A DNA stretch of 64,000 nucleotides. It comes from Streptomyces sp. NRRL F-6131. Its GTDB lineage: Bacteria > Actinomycetota > Actinomycetes > Streptomycetales > Streptomycetaceae. The notes beneath the pieces are model-generated. The model did no database searches and had not been told where the DNA came from. It worked only from the letters and a program-made list of their open reading frames with translations. How positions within the stretch are numbered: position 1 is the stretch's first letter; each line of letters opens with the position of its first letter. Shown here one piece after another: positions 27,179 through 35,075 of this stretch. The position numbers and the translations under genes were made by a program. The stretch spans positions 73,480 through 137,479 of the forward strand of contig JOHN01000022.1 in the NCBI GenBank assembly GCA_000719695.1, written 5' to 3'.

Positions 27179-28438
27179 ATGAGCGGCCCGGCCATGATCC
27201 GACCCCTGCCGACGGGACCCCAGGCCCCGCCGGAGGAAGAGCAGTTGCTCGACGCCTCGCACGAGGTGCTGCTCAAGGAGCTGTGCGGGGTGCTGTTCGC
27301 CTCGCTGCCGCGCAGCGACCAGCGGCGCAAGGGCGCCCAGTACCTGCGCGGGCTGCTCGGCGCCCGCGGGCGCAAGTCGATCCGCAACATCGCCACGGTC
27401 GTCGGCGGCCCGGCCGCCGAGCAGAGCCTGCACCACTTCATCACCAGCTCCACCTGGGACTGGGGCCCGGTCCGCCAGGCACTGGCCCAGCACCTCGCCC
27501 GGATCGCCCCGCCGCAGGCGTACGTGCTGCGGCCGATGGTCGTCCCGAAGGCCGGCGACCACTCGGTGGGGGTGGACCGCCGGTTCATCCCGGCGCTCGG
27601 CCAAGTGCTCAACGCCCAGCAGGCGGTGGGCGTCTGGGCCGCCTCGGAGAGCTTCAGCGGCCCGCTCAACTGGCGCCTGCACCTGCCGCGGACCTGGCTG
27701 GAGGACGCGCCCCGGCGCAGCCAGGCGCTGATCCCGGACGAGGTCGACGCGGAGACCCTCGGCGACTGCGCCCTGGAGGCCGTGCTCGGCCTGCCGGCCC
27801 GCTGGGGGCTGCCGGTGCGCCCGGTGGTCGCGGACGCCCGGGACGCCGACGGGCTGCGGCTGGTGCGCCGGATGCGTGACGAGCGGCTGCCGATGCTGGT
27901 CCGGATCGGCGGCTCGTTCCCGCTGCGGCCGGTCGCGCCGCTGCCCGGCCACCCGGCCGGGCCCGGACCCGCCTGCCAACTGCTCACCGCCGCCCGGGAG
28001 CTGCGCCGTCCGGTGGTCTGGTCCGACCCGGCCGGTGCGCTGCGCGGCGGTCTGGTGGCCGCCGTCCGGGTCCGCCCGGCCGCACCCGGGGCCGCGGGGC
28101 GGGGCCGGGTCCGGCGCGGCGGCGGGGAGCTGCTGCTGCTCGGCGTGGGCACGGTCGGCGGGCGCTGGCCGGCCGAGCTGTGGCTCACCGATCTGGTGGA
28201 CCTGCCGGTGGCCGCGCTGGTCCGGCTGGCCCGGCTGGCCGACCGGGTGGACCGGGACTTCACCCGGACCGCCGACCGGGTCGGGGTGCGGGACTTCGCC
28301 GGGCGCTCGTTCGGCGGCTGGCACCGGCACATCACGCTGGCCTCGGCGGCGCACGCGATCGCGGTGCTCGCCCGGGGCGACGACCGCCTCTACCGCGACG
28401 ACGACCGGCTGTACCGGGACGGCGACCGGCCGTACTGA
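27179..28438 (+). CDS. IS701-like (DDE_5) transposase-related protein
   Basis: This 419-residue protein resembles IS701-family transposases: SLPRSDQRRKGAQYLRGLLG, RKSIRNIATVVGGPAAEQSL, HHFITSSTWDWGPVRQALAQ and VVPKAGDHSVGVDRRFIPAL. Similar stand-alone proteins occur at the edges of streptomycete secondary-metabolite clusters without visible terminal repeats. I see no inverted repeats or duplication here, so domestication is likely. The C-terminus carries three degenerate copies of DDRLYRD encoded by a tandem DNA repeat. A GAGGGGG ribosome binding site precedes the ATG at 27179. It lies just left of the proposed cluster. Confidence 0.7.
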   Translation: MSGPAMIRPLPTGPQAPPEEEQLLDASHEVLLKELCGVLFASLPRSDQRRKGAQYLRGLLGARGRKSIRNIATVVGGPAAEQSLHHFITSSTWDWGPVRQALAQHLARIAPPQAYVLRPMVVPKAGDHSVGVDRRFIPALGQVLNAQQAVGVWAASESFSGPLNWRLHLPRTWLEDAPRRSQALIPDEVDAETLGDCALEAVLGLPARWGLPVRPVVADARDADGLRLVRRMRDERLPMLVRIGGSFPLRPVAPLPGHPAGPGPACQLLTAARELRRPVVWSDPAGALRGGLVAAVRVRPAAPGAAGRGRVRRGGGELLLLGVGTVGGRWPAELWLTDLVDLPVAALVRLARLADRVDRDFTRTADRVGVRDFAGRSFGGWHRHITLASAAHAIAVLARGDDRLYRDDDRLYRDGDRPY

Positions 28439-28508
28439 GCCGACGACCGGACGCACCGGGGCGAGCGGGGGCCGTACCGGGCCGGCGGCCCGCTCCGCCG
28501 GGGCGGGG

Positions 28509-30476
28509 TCAGAGCGCCGGGCCGGTGCGGTCGGTGCGGTCGGTGCGGTCGGTCGGGGCGCCGCGGTCGAGCAGGGCGCGGCGCACCCGGCAGAGCTTGA
28601 GTGCGAGCTGGATCTCGAAGGAGCGCTCGGGTTTCAGCCAGTCCGGGCCGAGCAGTTCGCCGATCCGCTCCAGCCGGCGGGCCACCGTGTTGGGGTGGAC
28701 GTGCAGCCGCTGGGCGGCGTGGGTCGGGCTGTTGCCGGTCTCGAACCAGGCCTGGAGGGTGCGGGTCAGTTCGGTGAGCCGGTGGCGGTCGTAGTCGAGC
28801 ACCGGGCCGACGGCCGACTCGATGAACCCCTCGATGTCGTGGTTGTCGGCCAGCAGGACGCCCACGAAGCCGAGTTCGCGGGCCGAGGCGGCGCGGCCGA
28901 CCGCGCCCAGCGAGGTCATCGCGTCCAGGCAGCGCAGCGCCTCCTGGTAGCCGTGGAAGACCGAGGTCGGATCGCTGACCGGACCGGCCGCGCCGACCGT
29001 CACCGGGATGCCGAGCAGCGGGGTGAGCTCCTCGGCGACCGCGCGGGCGGCCCGGCCCGGGTCGCTGCCGGGCAGCAGCAGCACCGCCCGCCCGTTGTGC
29101 ACCCGCTTGAGGCCGCTCATCCGGTGCGCGTACAGGCCGGCCCAGGTGGCGGTCCTGCCCTGGGCCTCGCCCTCGGGACGGGCGACCACCAGGACGTGCG
29201 CGGCGGACAGGTCGATGCCGAGCCGGCGGGCCCGGACGTCCAGCTGCCGGGGCGGGCGCTGCGGATGGCTGAGCAGCTCGTCGAGGAGCTCGTCCCCGAC
29301 GAGGCGGACCGGGGCGGCGGACCGCTCGCCCTCCAGCAGCAGGGCGACCGCGACCGCCTGGGCGACGCTCTGGCAGGACTCCGCGGCCAGCTCGGCCCGC
29401 CGGCCGGACGGGCGGGCGAGCAGGGTGCCCAGATCGGTCGAGCCCGCGCGGACCGGGGCGGCCCAGAGCGGCCCGGCCAGCCGGACCGGCCGGCCGGCCG
29501 CATGGGTGTCGACGACGGTGGCCAGCACGGTCGGCCCGTCCAGCTCCGGCAGCTCGCCGGCCGAGGCCAGCACGGTGCCGTCGCTGGCGTACACCCGCAG
29601 ACCGAGGTCGAGGCGGCGGCCGGCGTCGCGGACCAGGGCGTGCGGGTCGCGGCCGGACAGCGCCAGGTCGACCAGGCTGCGGTGCACCTCGGCGAGCTCC
29701 CCGGCCGGGTCGGCCGCGGACGCCTCCGCCGGCGCCGCCGTGGCGGCCGGCCGGGTGGCCCGCTCCAGCAGCCGGGCCTTCTCGATCGCCACCCCGGCGA
29801 GGTCGCCGAGCGCGGCCATCAGCGAGATCTCGTCGGTGGTGAAGTAGCGCACCGCGCGCTCCGCGACGTACAGCGTGCCGAACGGGCGGGCGCGGTGGCC
29901 GAGCGGGACGGCCATCACCGCGCGCAGCCCCTCGGCGCGGATCGTGCCGTCGACCACCGGGCTGCGCCGGATCCGCTCGTCGGCGAGGTAGTCCGGGGTC
30001 CAGAACGGCCCCGGGTCGGTGGGAACGCCGCCGCCCAGGCCGAAGCCCTCGGGGACGGTCAGGCCGACCCGCAGCGTCCCGCTCGGGCCGTCGGTGGTGC
30101 GGATCCGGACCGGTCCGGGCCCGCTGTCGCCGCCGTCCGGTTCGGCGGTGGTCAGGCAGGACACGTCGGCGCCCAGCAACAGCCGGGCCCGCCGGGTGAT
30201 CACCCGCAGCAGGCTGTCCAGTTCGTAGGGCAGGGCCAGGTCGCGGGCGGTGTCGGCGAGCGCGGCCAGGCCGGCCTCGCGCCGGCGGCGCTGCTGGGAC
30301 CGGGAGCGGATGGACAGGCCGAGCTGCTCGATCCGGCAGAGCGCCTCCCGCTCCCGGGCGGACTCGCAGCTCCGCCGGGCCTGCTCGACCAGCTCCGCCA
30401 ACTGGTCGGCCGGCGCCTCACTGGCCAGCAGTTCCAGGACGTCGAACGCGATTGAGTCGGCCGACCGTCGCGTCAT
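28509..30476 (-). CDS. PucR/CdaR-type regulator with GAF domain
   Basis: This 655-residue regulator has a GAF domain at residues about 75-235 (LLRVITRRARLLLGADVSCL; LRAVMAVPLGHRARPFGTLY), a central GGDEF-like CdaR region, and a C-terminal PucR HTH (LTELTRTLQAWFETGNSPTH, AAQRLHVHPNTVARRLERIG). Such proteins activate catabolic or secondary-metabolism genes in response to small molecules. The C-terminal DRTDRTDRTGP is encoded by three 9-bp repeats (28524-28550). A GGAGGG ribosome binding site precedes the ATG at 30476. It is adjacent to the transaldolase gene and so is a candidate cluster regulator. Confidence 0.88.
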   Translation of the reverse strand: MTRRSADSIAFDVLELLASEAPADQLAELVEQARRSCESAREREALCRIEQLGLSIRSRSQQRRRREAGLAALADTARDLALPYELDSLLRVITRRARLLLGADVSCLTTAEPDGGDSGPGPVRIRTTDGPSGTLRVGLTVPEGFGLGGGVPTDPGPFWTPDYLADERIRRSPVVDGTIRAEGLRAVMAVPLGHRARPFGTLYVAERAVRYFTTDEISLMAALGDLAGVAIEKARLLERATRPAATAAPAEASAADPAGELAEVHRSLVDLALSGRDPHALVRDAGRRLDLGLRVYASDGTVLASAGELPELDGPTVLATVVDTHAAGRPVRLAGPLWAAPVRAGSTDLGTLLARPSGRRAELAAESCQSVAQAVAVALLLEGERSAAPVRLVGDELLDELLSHPQRPPRQLDVRARRLGIDLSAAHVLVVARPEGEAQGRTATWAGLYAHRMSGLKRVHNGRAVLLLPGSDPGRAARAVAEELTPLLGIPVTVGAAGPVSDPTSVFHGYQEALRCLDAMTSLGAVGRAASARELGFVGVLLADNHDIEGFIESAVGPVLDYDRHRLTELTRTLQAWFETGNSPTHAAQRLHVHPNTVARRLERIGELLGPDWLKPERSFEIQLALKLCRVRRALLDRGAPTDRTDRTDRTGPAL

Positions 30477-30848
30477 GACCTTCCCTCCCCCTGGGGCGTT
30501 CGTGTGGATCGGCCCCGGTCCGCGACGCTCCCCCGGCCTTCGGCCGGGAGGTACCCCCCGGGGCACGCGCGCCCCGGCCCTCGGCCCGGGAGTGCCCCCG
30601 TCGCGGCGGCCCCGCCCCCGGGCTCGCGGCCGGGAGGTGCCGCCACCTCCGCCTTTGCGGTGCACGCACCCCGACGCCGCGGCCTCGTCCGGGCTGATCC
30701 ACAAGACGCGCCCGGACCCCCGAGCTGAAGGGAGTGCGTGACGGCCTGCAATCCGGAAGGTATGCGGGGGCGGTTGTTCCCGTCAAGAACAGGTCCGGGC
30801 CGTCCGGGCGGGGCCCGTGGTACCCGAGTGACGGATCATCAGGATGAT
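30477..30848. other. GC-rich gap upstream of the PucR-type gene
   Basis: This is 372 bp between the regulator's start and the transaldolase stop, both leftward. It contains imperfect repeats of CGGCCGGGAGGT (about 30545 and 30627) and other self-complementary GC-rich runs, likely hairpins. A short leftward frame here has poor codon quality and no recognisable homology, so I do not call it. Confidence 0.4.
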
Positions 30849-32024
30849 TCAGGGAAAGGGAATTCGGGCCGGTTCCTGATCGCCCGGGCGGGCGGCCGGG
30901 CGGGCGCTCGTGCGGGCCTCGACGGCGGTGTGCAGGCGCAACCAGTGGTCGACCAGCAGCGGGACGCTCTGCTCCTCCAGCCGCCGGGCGACCGTGCAGT
31001 AGTCGACGCCGTGCCGGCCCAGCCGGTCGAGCACCGCCCGGGCCGCCTCGTACTGGCCGAGCAGGGTGTCCCCCTCCAGCCGGAGCTTGCGGACCGCCTC
31101 GTCCAGCACCGGCCGGGTCATCGCGTGCGCGGTGCCCCAGGAGACCAGCCCGGCCACGTACCGGGCCTGTGCGGCGGCGCCGCCCAGCGCCGAGTCGGTC
31201 CACAGCAGCCGCTGCGGGCGGGCCCCCGAGGCGCGCAGGGTGCGCCAGCGGCCGTCGCCGAGCCGCTCCTCGTAGGCCCGGTACATCAGCCGGGCGGCCG
31301 CCTGGGCGGTGAGGCCGCGCAGGGCGGCGGCGTCCCGGCCGGCGATCGCGGCGAGCCGGCGGTCGATCTCCCGGTCCACCCGGCCGACCGGGAGCGAGGC
31401 CACCGAGGCGATCGCGGCCAGCGGCCGGCCGGCCGCCAGCGCCTGCTCCAGACCGTCGAAGTAGGCGTCCACCACCTGCCCGTAGCGCCGCACCGAGTAC
31501 AGCCCGGTGGCGTGCACACCGAGCCCGCGGCCGACGCAGTCGCGGATCGCGGTCAGGCCGGCGGCGGTGGCCGGGATCTTGACCAGCAGGTTGGGCCGGT
31601 CCACCGCGCGGGAGAGTTCGACGGCCTCCGCGACGGTCGCGGCGGCGTCGTGCGCCAGCCGGGGGTCCAGGTCGGCCGAGACCAGGCCGTCGTGGCCGTG
31701 GGTGGCGCGGTGGACGCCCAGGAACTCCTCGCAGACCATCCGCAGGTCGTGCACCGCGACGGCCCAGACCGAGCCCTCGGGGGAGACGTGGTGCTCCGCC
31801 AGCCGGGTCAACTGATCGGCGTAGACCGGGTCGTGGCGCAGCGGTCCGGCGAGCAGGGCGGGGTTGGTGGTGGCGCCGCGCAGGCCGGTGCGGTCGATCA
31901 GCCGGCCGAGCAGGCCCGAGGTGACCAGGCCGCGGTTGATCCCGTCCAGCCAGGGCGAGACGCCCTCGGCGATCAGCGGCCGCAGGTCTCCGGTTCGGGG
32001 TTCGGCGGCCGGCGGTTTCTTCAC
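30849..32024 (-). CDS. tal: Transaldolase
   Basis: This 391-residue TIM-barrel enzyme interconverts sugar phosphates and produces erythrose-4-phosphate. Diagnostic segments are GLRGATTNPALLAGPL, DNA-facing helix ARLAHDAAATVAEAVELS, and PNLLVKIPATAAGLTAIRDC, holding the Schiff-base Lys in VKIP. GVHATGLYSVRRYGQVVDAY and RPQRLLWTDSALG follow. The start is GTG 32024. It diverges from the WrbA-like and DAHP-synthase genes. A second transaldolase beside a DAHP synthase is best explained as precursor supply for the aromatic product of this cluster. Confidence 0.9.
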   Translation of the reverse strand: MKKPPAAEPRTGDLRPLIAEGVSPWLDGINRGLVTSGLLGRLIDRTGLRGATTNPALLAGPLRHDPVYADQLTRLAEHHVSPEGSVWAVAVHDLRMVCEEFLGVHRATHGHDGLVSADLDPRLAHDAAATVAEAVELSRAVDRPNLLVKIPATAAGLTAIRDCVGRGLGVHATGLYSVRRYGQVVDAYFDGLEQALAAGRPLAAIASVASLPVGRVDREIDRRLAAIAGRDAAALRGLTAQAAARLMYRAYEERLGDGRWRTLRASGARPQRLLWTDSALGGAAAQARYVAGLVSWGTAHAMTRPVLDEAVRKLRLEGDTLLGQYEAARAVLDRLGRHGVDYCTVARRLEEQSVPLLVDHWLRLHTAVEARTSARPAARPGDQEPARIPFP

Positions 32025-32118
32025 TGCGGGATCACTGCTCCTCGGCTCTGCGACGGACCGAAAACGGTGCCGTGGCCGAGGATAGGCAGCAATTCGTGCC
32101 CGGAAAAGTGAGTGCCCC

Positions 32119-32186
32119 GGTCAATGTCAGGTCGGGCCGGGGTCAATGCCGGACCGGGTGGAGGTCAATGTCGGGCACGGTCAATG
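32119..32186. repeat. Four GGTCAATG direct repeats in the divergent promoter region
   Basis: GGTCAATG occurs at 32119-32126, 32141-32148, 32163-32170 and 32179-32186, with start-to-start distances of 22, 22 and 16 bp. The region separates the transaldolase from the rightward biosynthetic operon. Direct repeats spaced by two helical turns are a typical binding pattern for SARP-type and other cooperatively binding activators. No SARP gene is in the window. Confidence 0.6.
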
Positions 32187-32327
32187 CGGGGCGGTCGGAG
32201 AAGTGACCGGTGAGTATTTGATGGAGTGCGCCGCCACCTGACGAAGTGCCGGGAACTCCGTTGCCGGCCGGCGGTCCGCGGTCGACGATCGGTGGAACGC
32301 GCCCCCGTCCCCGAGGAGTTCGCCGCC

Positions 32328-32942
32328 GTGACCACCATTGCCGTGATCTATTGGTCGTCCACCGGAAATGTCGCCAGGCTGGCCGAGGCGGCGGCCGACG
32401 CCGCCGGGAAGGCGGGCGCGGAGGTGCGGCTGCGCCGGATCGCCGACCTGCCGGACGACACCTACGTGCCGGGCACCGAGGACGCCGCCCGGGAGTTGCG
32501 GGAACGCACCGCGGACGTGCCGGTGGCCGAGCTGTCCGATCTGGCCTGGGCGGACGGCATCCTGATCGGCACCCCGGTGCGGTTCGGCCTGCCGGCCGCG
32601 CAGGTGCTGCGGTTCGTCGACTCGACGGCGCCGCTGTCGATCCCCGGCGGGCTGGCCGACAAGGCGGTCTCCGCGTTCACCTCGGGCTCGGCGCCGCACG
32701 GCGGCCACGAGAGCGCGATCCTCGCGCTGCACAACGCGTTCTGCCACTGGGGCTCGCTGATCCTGGCCACCGGCTCCACCGACCCGGTGCTGTTCCGGCC
32801 GCAGAACGGCAATCCGTACGGGGCCAGCGCGGTCTCCCGGAACGTCCCGGGCCAGGTGCACGAGGAGAACATCGCCGCCGTGGAGTTCCAGGCCCGCCGG
32901 GTGGTCCGGGTGGCCGGGCTGGTCCGCGGCCTCGCCGAGTAG
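32328..32942 (+). CDS. WrbA-like flavodoxin/NAD(P)H:quinone oxidoreductase
   Basis: This 204-residue flavodoxin-fold protein has an FMN phosphate loop at the N-terminus (IAVIYWSSTGNVARLAEAA), GTPVRFGLPAAQVLRFVDST and AFTSGSAPHGGHESAI, matching WrbA. WrbA enzymes reduce quinones by two electrons. In this cluster it could keep an o-aminophenol or quinone product reduced. Alternatively it could act like the flavoprotein ADIC dehydrogenase SgcG of C-1027 biosynthesis, though I cannot show that. The start GTG 32328 has GAGGAG 9 nt upstream. It is the first gene of the rightward operon. Confidence 0.85.
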   Translation: MTTIAVIYWSSTGNVARLAEAAADAAGKAGAEVRLRRIADLPDDTYVPGTEDAARELRERTADVPVAELSDLAWADGILIGTPVRFGLPAAQVLRFVDSTAPLSIPGGLADKAVSAFTSGSAPHGGHESAILALHNAFCHWGSLILATGSTDPVLFRPQNGNPYGASAVSRNVPGQVHEENIAAVEFQARRVVRVAGLVRGLAE

Positions 32943-32974
32943 CACGTGTCCGCCGGTCCGGGAGGGAGACGTCA

Positions 32975-34150
32975 GTGGACCACCTGCTCGTGGGACAGCT
33001 CGCCGGCCGCCCCGCCGGGCAGCAGCCGGACTGGCCCGATCCGTTCGAACTGGCGGCGGCGAGGAAGGAGTTGGCCGACCGTCCGGCACTCGTGGCGGCC
33101 GTCGACGTGCACCGGCTGCGGGCCCTGCTCGGCCGGGTCGCGCGGGGCGGGGCGCACGTCCTGCAGACCGGCGACTGCGCCGAGGACCCGCAGGAGTGCA
33201 CCGCGGGTGACATCGCCCGCAAGGCCGCGCTGCTCGACGTGCTGGCCGGCCGGCTGAAGCTCACCACGCACCGCCCGGTGGTGCGGATCGGTCGGATCGC
33301 CGGCCAGTTCGCCAAGCCCCGCTCGCACCCCACCGAGCTGTGCGACGGCGTCGAACTCCCGGTCTACCGGGGGCACCTGGTCAACGGTCCGGAGCCCGAC
33401 CCGGTCCGCCGCACCCCCGACCCGCGCCGGCTGGCGGCCGGCTACGAGGCGGCCCGCCGGGTGATGGCCCACCTGGGCCGGCTCGCCCCCGGCGACCCGT
33501 CCGTCGCCTGCCCGCCGGTGTGGACCAGCCACGAGGCGCTGCTGCTGGACTACGAACTGCCGCTGCTCCGCCGGGACCCGCAGGGCCGCCCGCTGCTCGC
33601 CTCCACGCACTTCCCGTGGATCGGCGAGCGCACCCGGGACCCGGACGGCGCGCACGTCGCCCTGCTCGCCCGGGTGGTCAACCCGGTCGGCTGCAAGGTC
33701 GGCCCGAGCACCACCCCGGAGCAGCTGCTGCGGCTGTGCGCCGTGCTCGACCCCGGCCGGGAGCCCGGCCGGCTCACCCTGATCGCCCGGCTCGGCGCCG
33801 ACCGCGTCGCCGAGGTCCTCCCGGGGCTGGTCAGGGCCGTGCACGCGGCCGGGCACCCGGTGGTCTGGCTCACCGACCCGATGCACGGCAACACCGTGCC
33901 CGGGCCGGACGGGCTGAAGACCCGGCTGGTCCCGGCGCTGGTCCGGGAGGTCGAGCTGTTCCAGCAGGCCGTCCGGGCGGAGGGCGGCGCCGCCGGGGGC
34001 CTGCACCTGGAGACCACCCCGGACGACGTCACCGAGTGCGCCGACGACGCGGCCGGGCTCGCCCGGGTCGGCGACAAGTACACGAGCCTGTGCGATCCGC
34101 GGCTCAACCCGGAGCAGGCCGTCGCGGTGGTGTCCGCCTGGCGTGCCTGA
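32975..34150 (+). CDS. Type II (PhzC-like) DAHP synthase
   Basis: This 391-residue class II 3-deoxy-D-arabino-heptulosonate-7-phosphate synthase catalyses the first shikimate-pathway step from PEP and erythrose-4-phosphate. Diagnostic motifs are LQTGDCAEDPQECTA, VVRIGRIAGQFAKPRSHP, NPVGCKVGPSTTPEQLL, WLTDPMHGNT and CDPRLNPEQAV. It is shorter than housekeeping actinobacterial enzymes and near the length of PhzC, which suggests loss of allosteric feedback elements. The start GTG 32975 follows GGGAGGGAG. It is followed by a repeat-rich gap and then an SDR gene. Confidence 0.93.
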   Translation: MDHLLVGQLAGRPAGQQPDWPDPFELAAARKELADRPALVAAVDVHRLRALLGRVARGGAHVLQTGDCAEDPQECTAGDIARKAALLDVLAGRLKLTTHRPVVRIGRIAGQFAKPRSHPTELCDGVELPVYRGHLVNGPEPDPVRRTPDPRRLAAGYEAARRVMAHLGRLAPGDPSVACPPVWTSHEALLLDYELPLLRRDPQGRPLLASTHFPWIGERTRDPDGAHVALLARVVNPVGCKVGPSTTPEQLLRLCAVLDPGREPGRLTLIARLGADRVAEVLPGLVRAVHAAGHPVVWLTDPMHGNTVPGPDGLKTRLVPALVREVELFQQAVRAEGGAAGGLHLETTPDDVTECADDAAGLARVGDKYTSLCDPRLNPEQAVAVVSAWRA

Positions 34151-34163
34151 GCCGGACCGCTCG

Positions 34164-34217
34164 TACCGCCGGCACCGCCCGCACCGCCCGTACTGCCCGC
34201 ACTGCCCGCACGCCCCG
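34164..34217. repeat. 9-bp tandem repeat after the DAHP synthase gene
   Basis: Six degenerate copies of a 9-bp unit (variants of CACCGCCCG) fill part of the 151-bp gap between the DAHP synthase stop and the SDR gene. Similar 9-bp repeats occur at other gene borders in this cluster. Confidence 0.75.
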
Positions 34218-34301
34218 CACCACCCCGCTCCGTCCCGTGCACCAACCCCGCCCCACCCGCGGCCCGAGCCCCCGGTCCGCGTCCCCCAGGGAGGTTCGCA
34301 C

Positions 34302-35075
34302 ATGAGAAACAAGGTGGCACTGGTCACCGGCGCGGCGGGCGGCATCGGCGCCGCCGTGGTCCGGCTGCTGGCCGAGCGCGGCGCGCTGGTCGCGGCCGCG
34401 GACCGGGACGCCGACCGCCTCGCCGAGCTCACCGGCAAGCTGACCGCCGAGGGACTCACGGTGGCGGCCGTCCCCCTCGACGTCACCGACAGCGCCTCCG
34501 TCGAGGCGGCCGTCGACACCGCCGAGCGGGTGCTCGGTCCGATCGACCACCTGGTCAACAACGCCGGTGTGCTGCGGCTCGGCGAGGTCCGCGACCTCAC
34601 CGACGAGGACTGGCGGACCACCTTCGCGATCAACGCCGAGGGCGTCTTCCGGGTCTCCCGGACGGTGGTCCACCGGATGATCCCGCGCCGGCGGGGCGCG
34701 ATCGTCACGGTCGCCTCGAACGCGGGCCTCGTCCCGCGCGCCGAGATGGCCGCCTACGCGGCGTCCAAGGCGGCGGCCACCCACTTCACCAAGAGCCTCG
34801 GCCTGGAGGTCGCCCGCTACGGGATCCGCTGCAACGTGGTCGCGCCCGGCTCCACCGACACCCCGATGCTCAGCGCGATGTGGGCGGACGGGGACGACGG
34901 CCGGGCCGCCACGGTCGCCGGGTCGCCGGCCGCCTACAAGGTCGGCATCCCGCTGGGGAAGCTGGCCCGGCCCGAGGACGTCGCCCACGCGGTGGCCTTC
35001 CTGCTCTCCGACGAGGCCGGCCACATCACCCTGCACGACCTCGCGGTGGACGGGGGTGCCGGGCTCGGTGCCTAG
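34302..35075 (+). CDS. SDR dehydrogenase, DhbA/EntA-like
   Basis: This 257-residue classical SDR has cofactor loop VTGAAGGIGAAV (residues 8-19), NNAG at about 86-89, the catalytic Ser region TVASNAGLVPR, and Tyr/Lys pair YAASK. It is closest in feel to 2,3-dihydro-2,3-dihydroxybenzoate dehydrogenases. Next to an ADIC synthase it is expected to oxidise dihydro-3-hydroxyanthranilate (DHHA) to 3-hydroxyanthranilate. The ATG at 34302 follows GGGAGG. Its stop overlaps the start of the PhzE-like gene, indicating coupled translation. The substrate is inferred from context. Confidence 0.88.
   Translation: MRNKVALVTGAAGGIGAAVVRLLAERGALVAAADRDADRLAELTGKLTAEGLTVAAVPLDVTDSASVEAAVDTAERVLGPIDHLVNNAGVLRLGEVRDLTDEDWRTTFAINAEGVFRVSRTVVHRMIPRRRGAIVTVASNAGLVPRAEMAAYAASKAAATHFTKSLGLEVARYGIRCNVVAPGSTDTPMLSAMWADGDDGRAATVAGSPAAYKVGIPLGKLARPEDVAHAVAFLLSDEAGHITLHDLAVDGGAGLGA

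Noticed and set aside
27179..28438. A complete IS701 insertion sequence
   Set aside because: No inverted repeats or target duplication could be found around the gene, and intergenic spacing to the neighbours looks normal.
30473..30751. A 92-residue leftward ORF upstream of the PucR-type gene
   Set aside because: Pro/Arg/Gly-rich, no homology recognised, no ribosome binding site, and it lies over hairpin-rich non-coding DNA.
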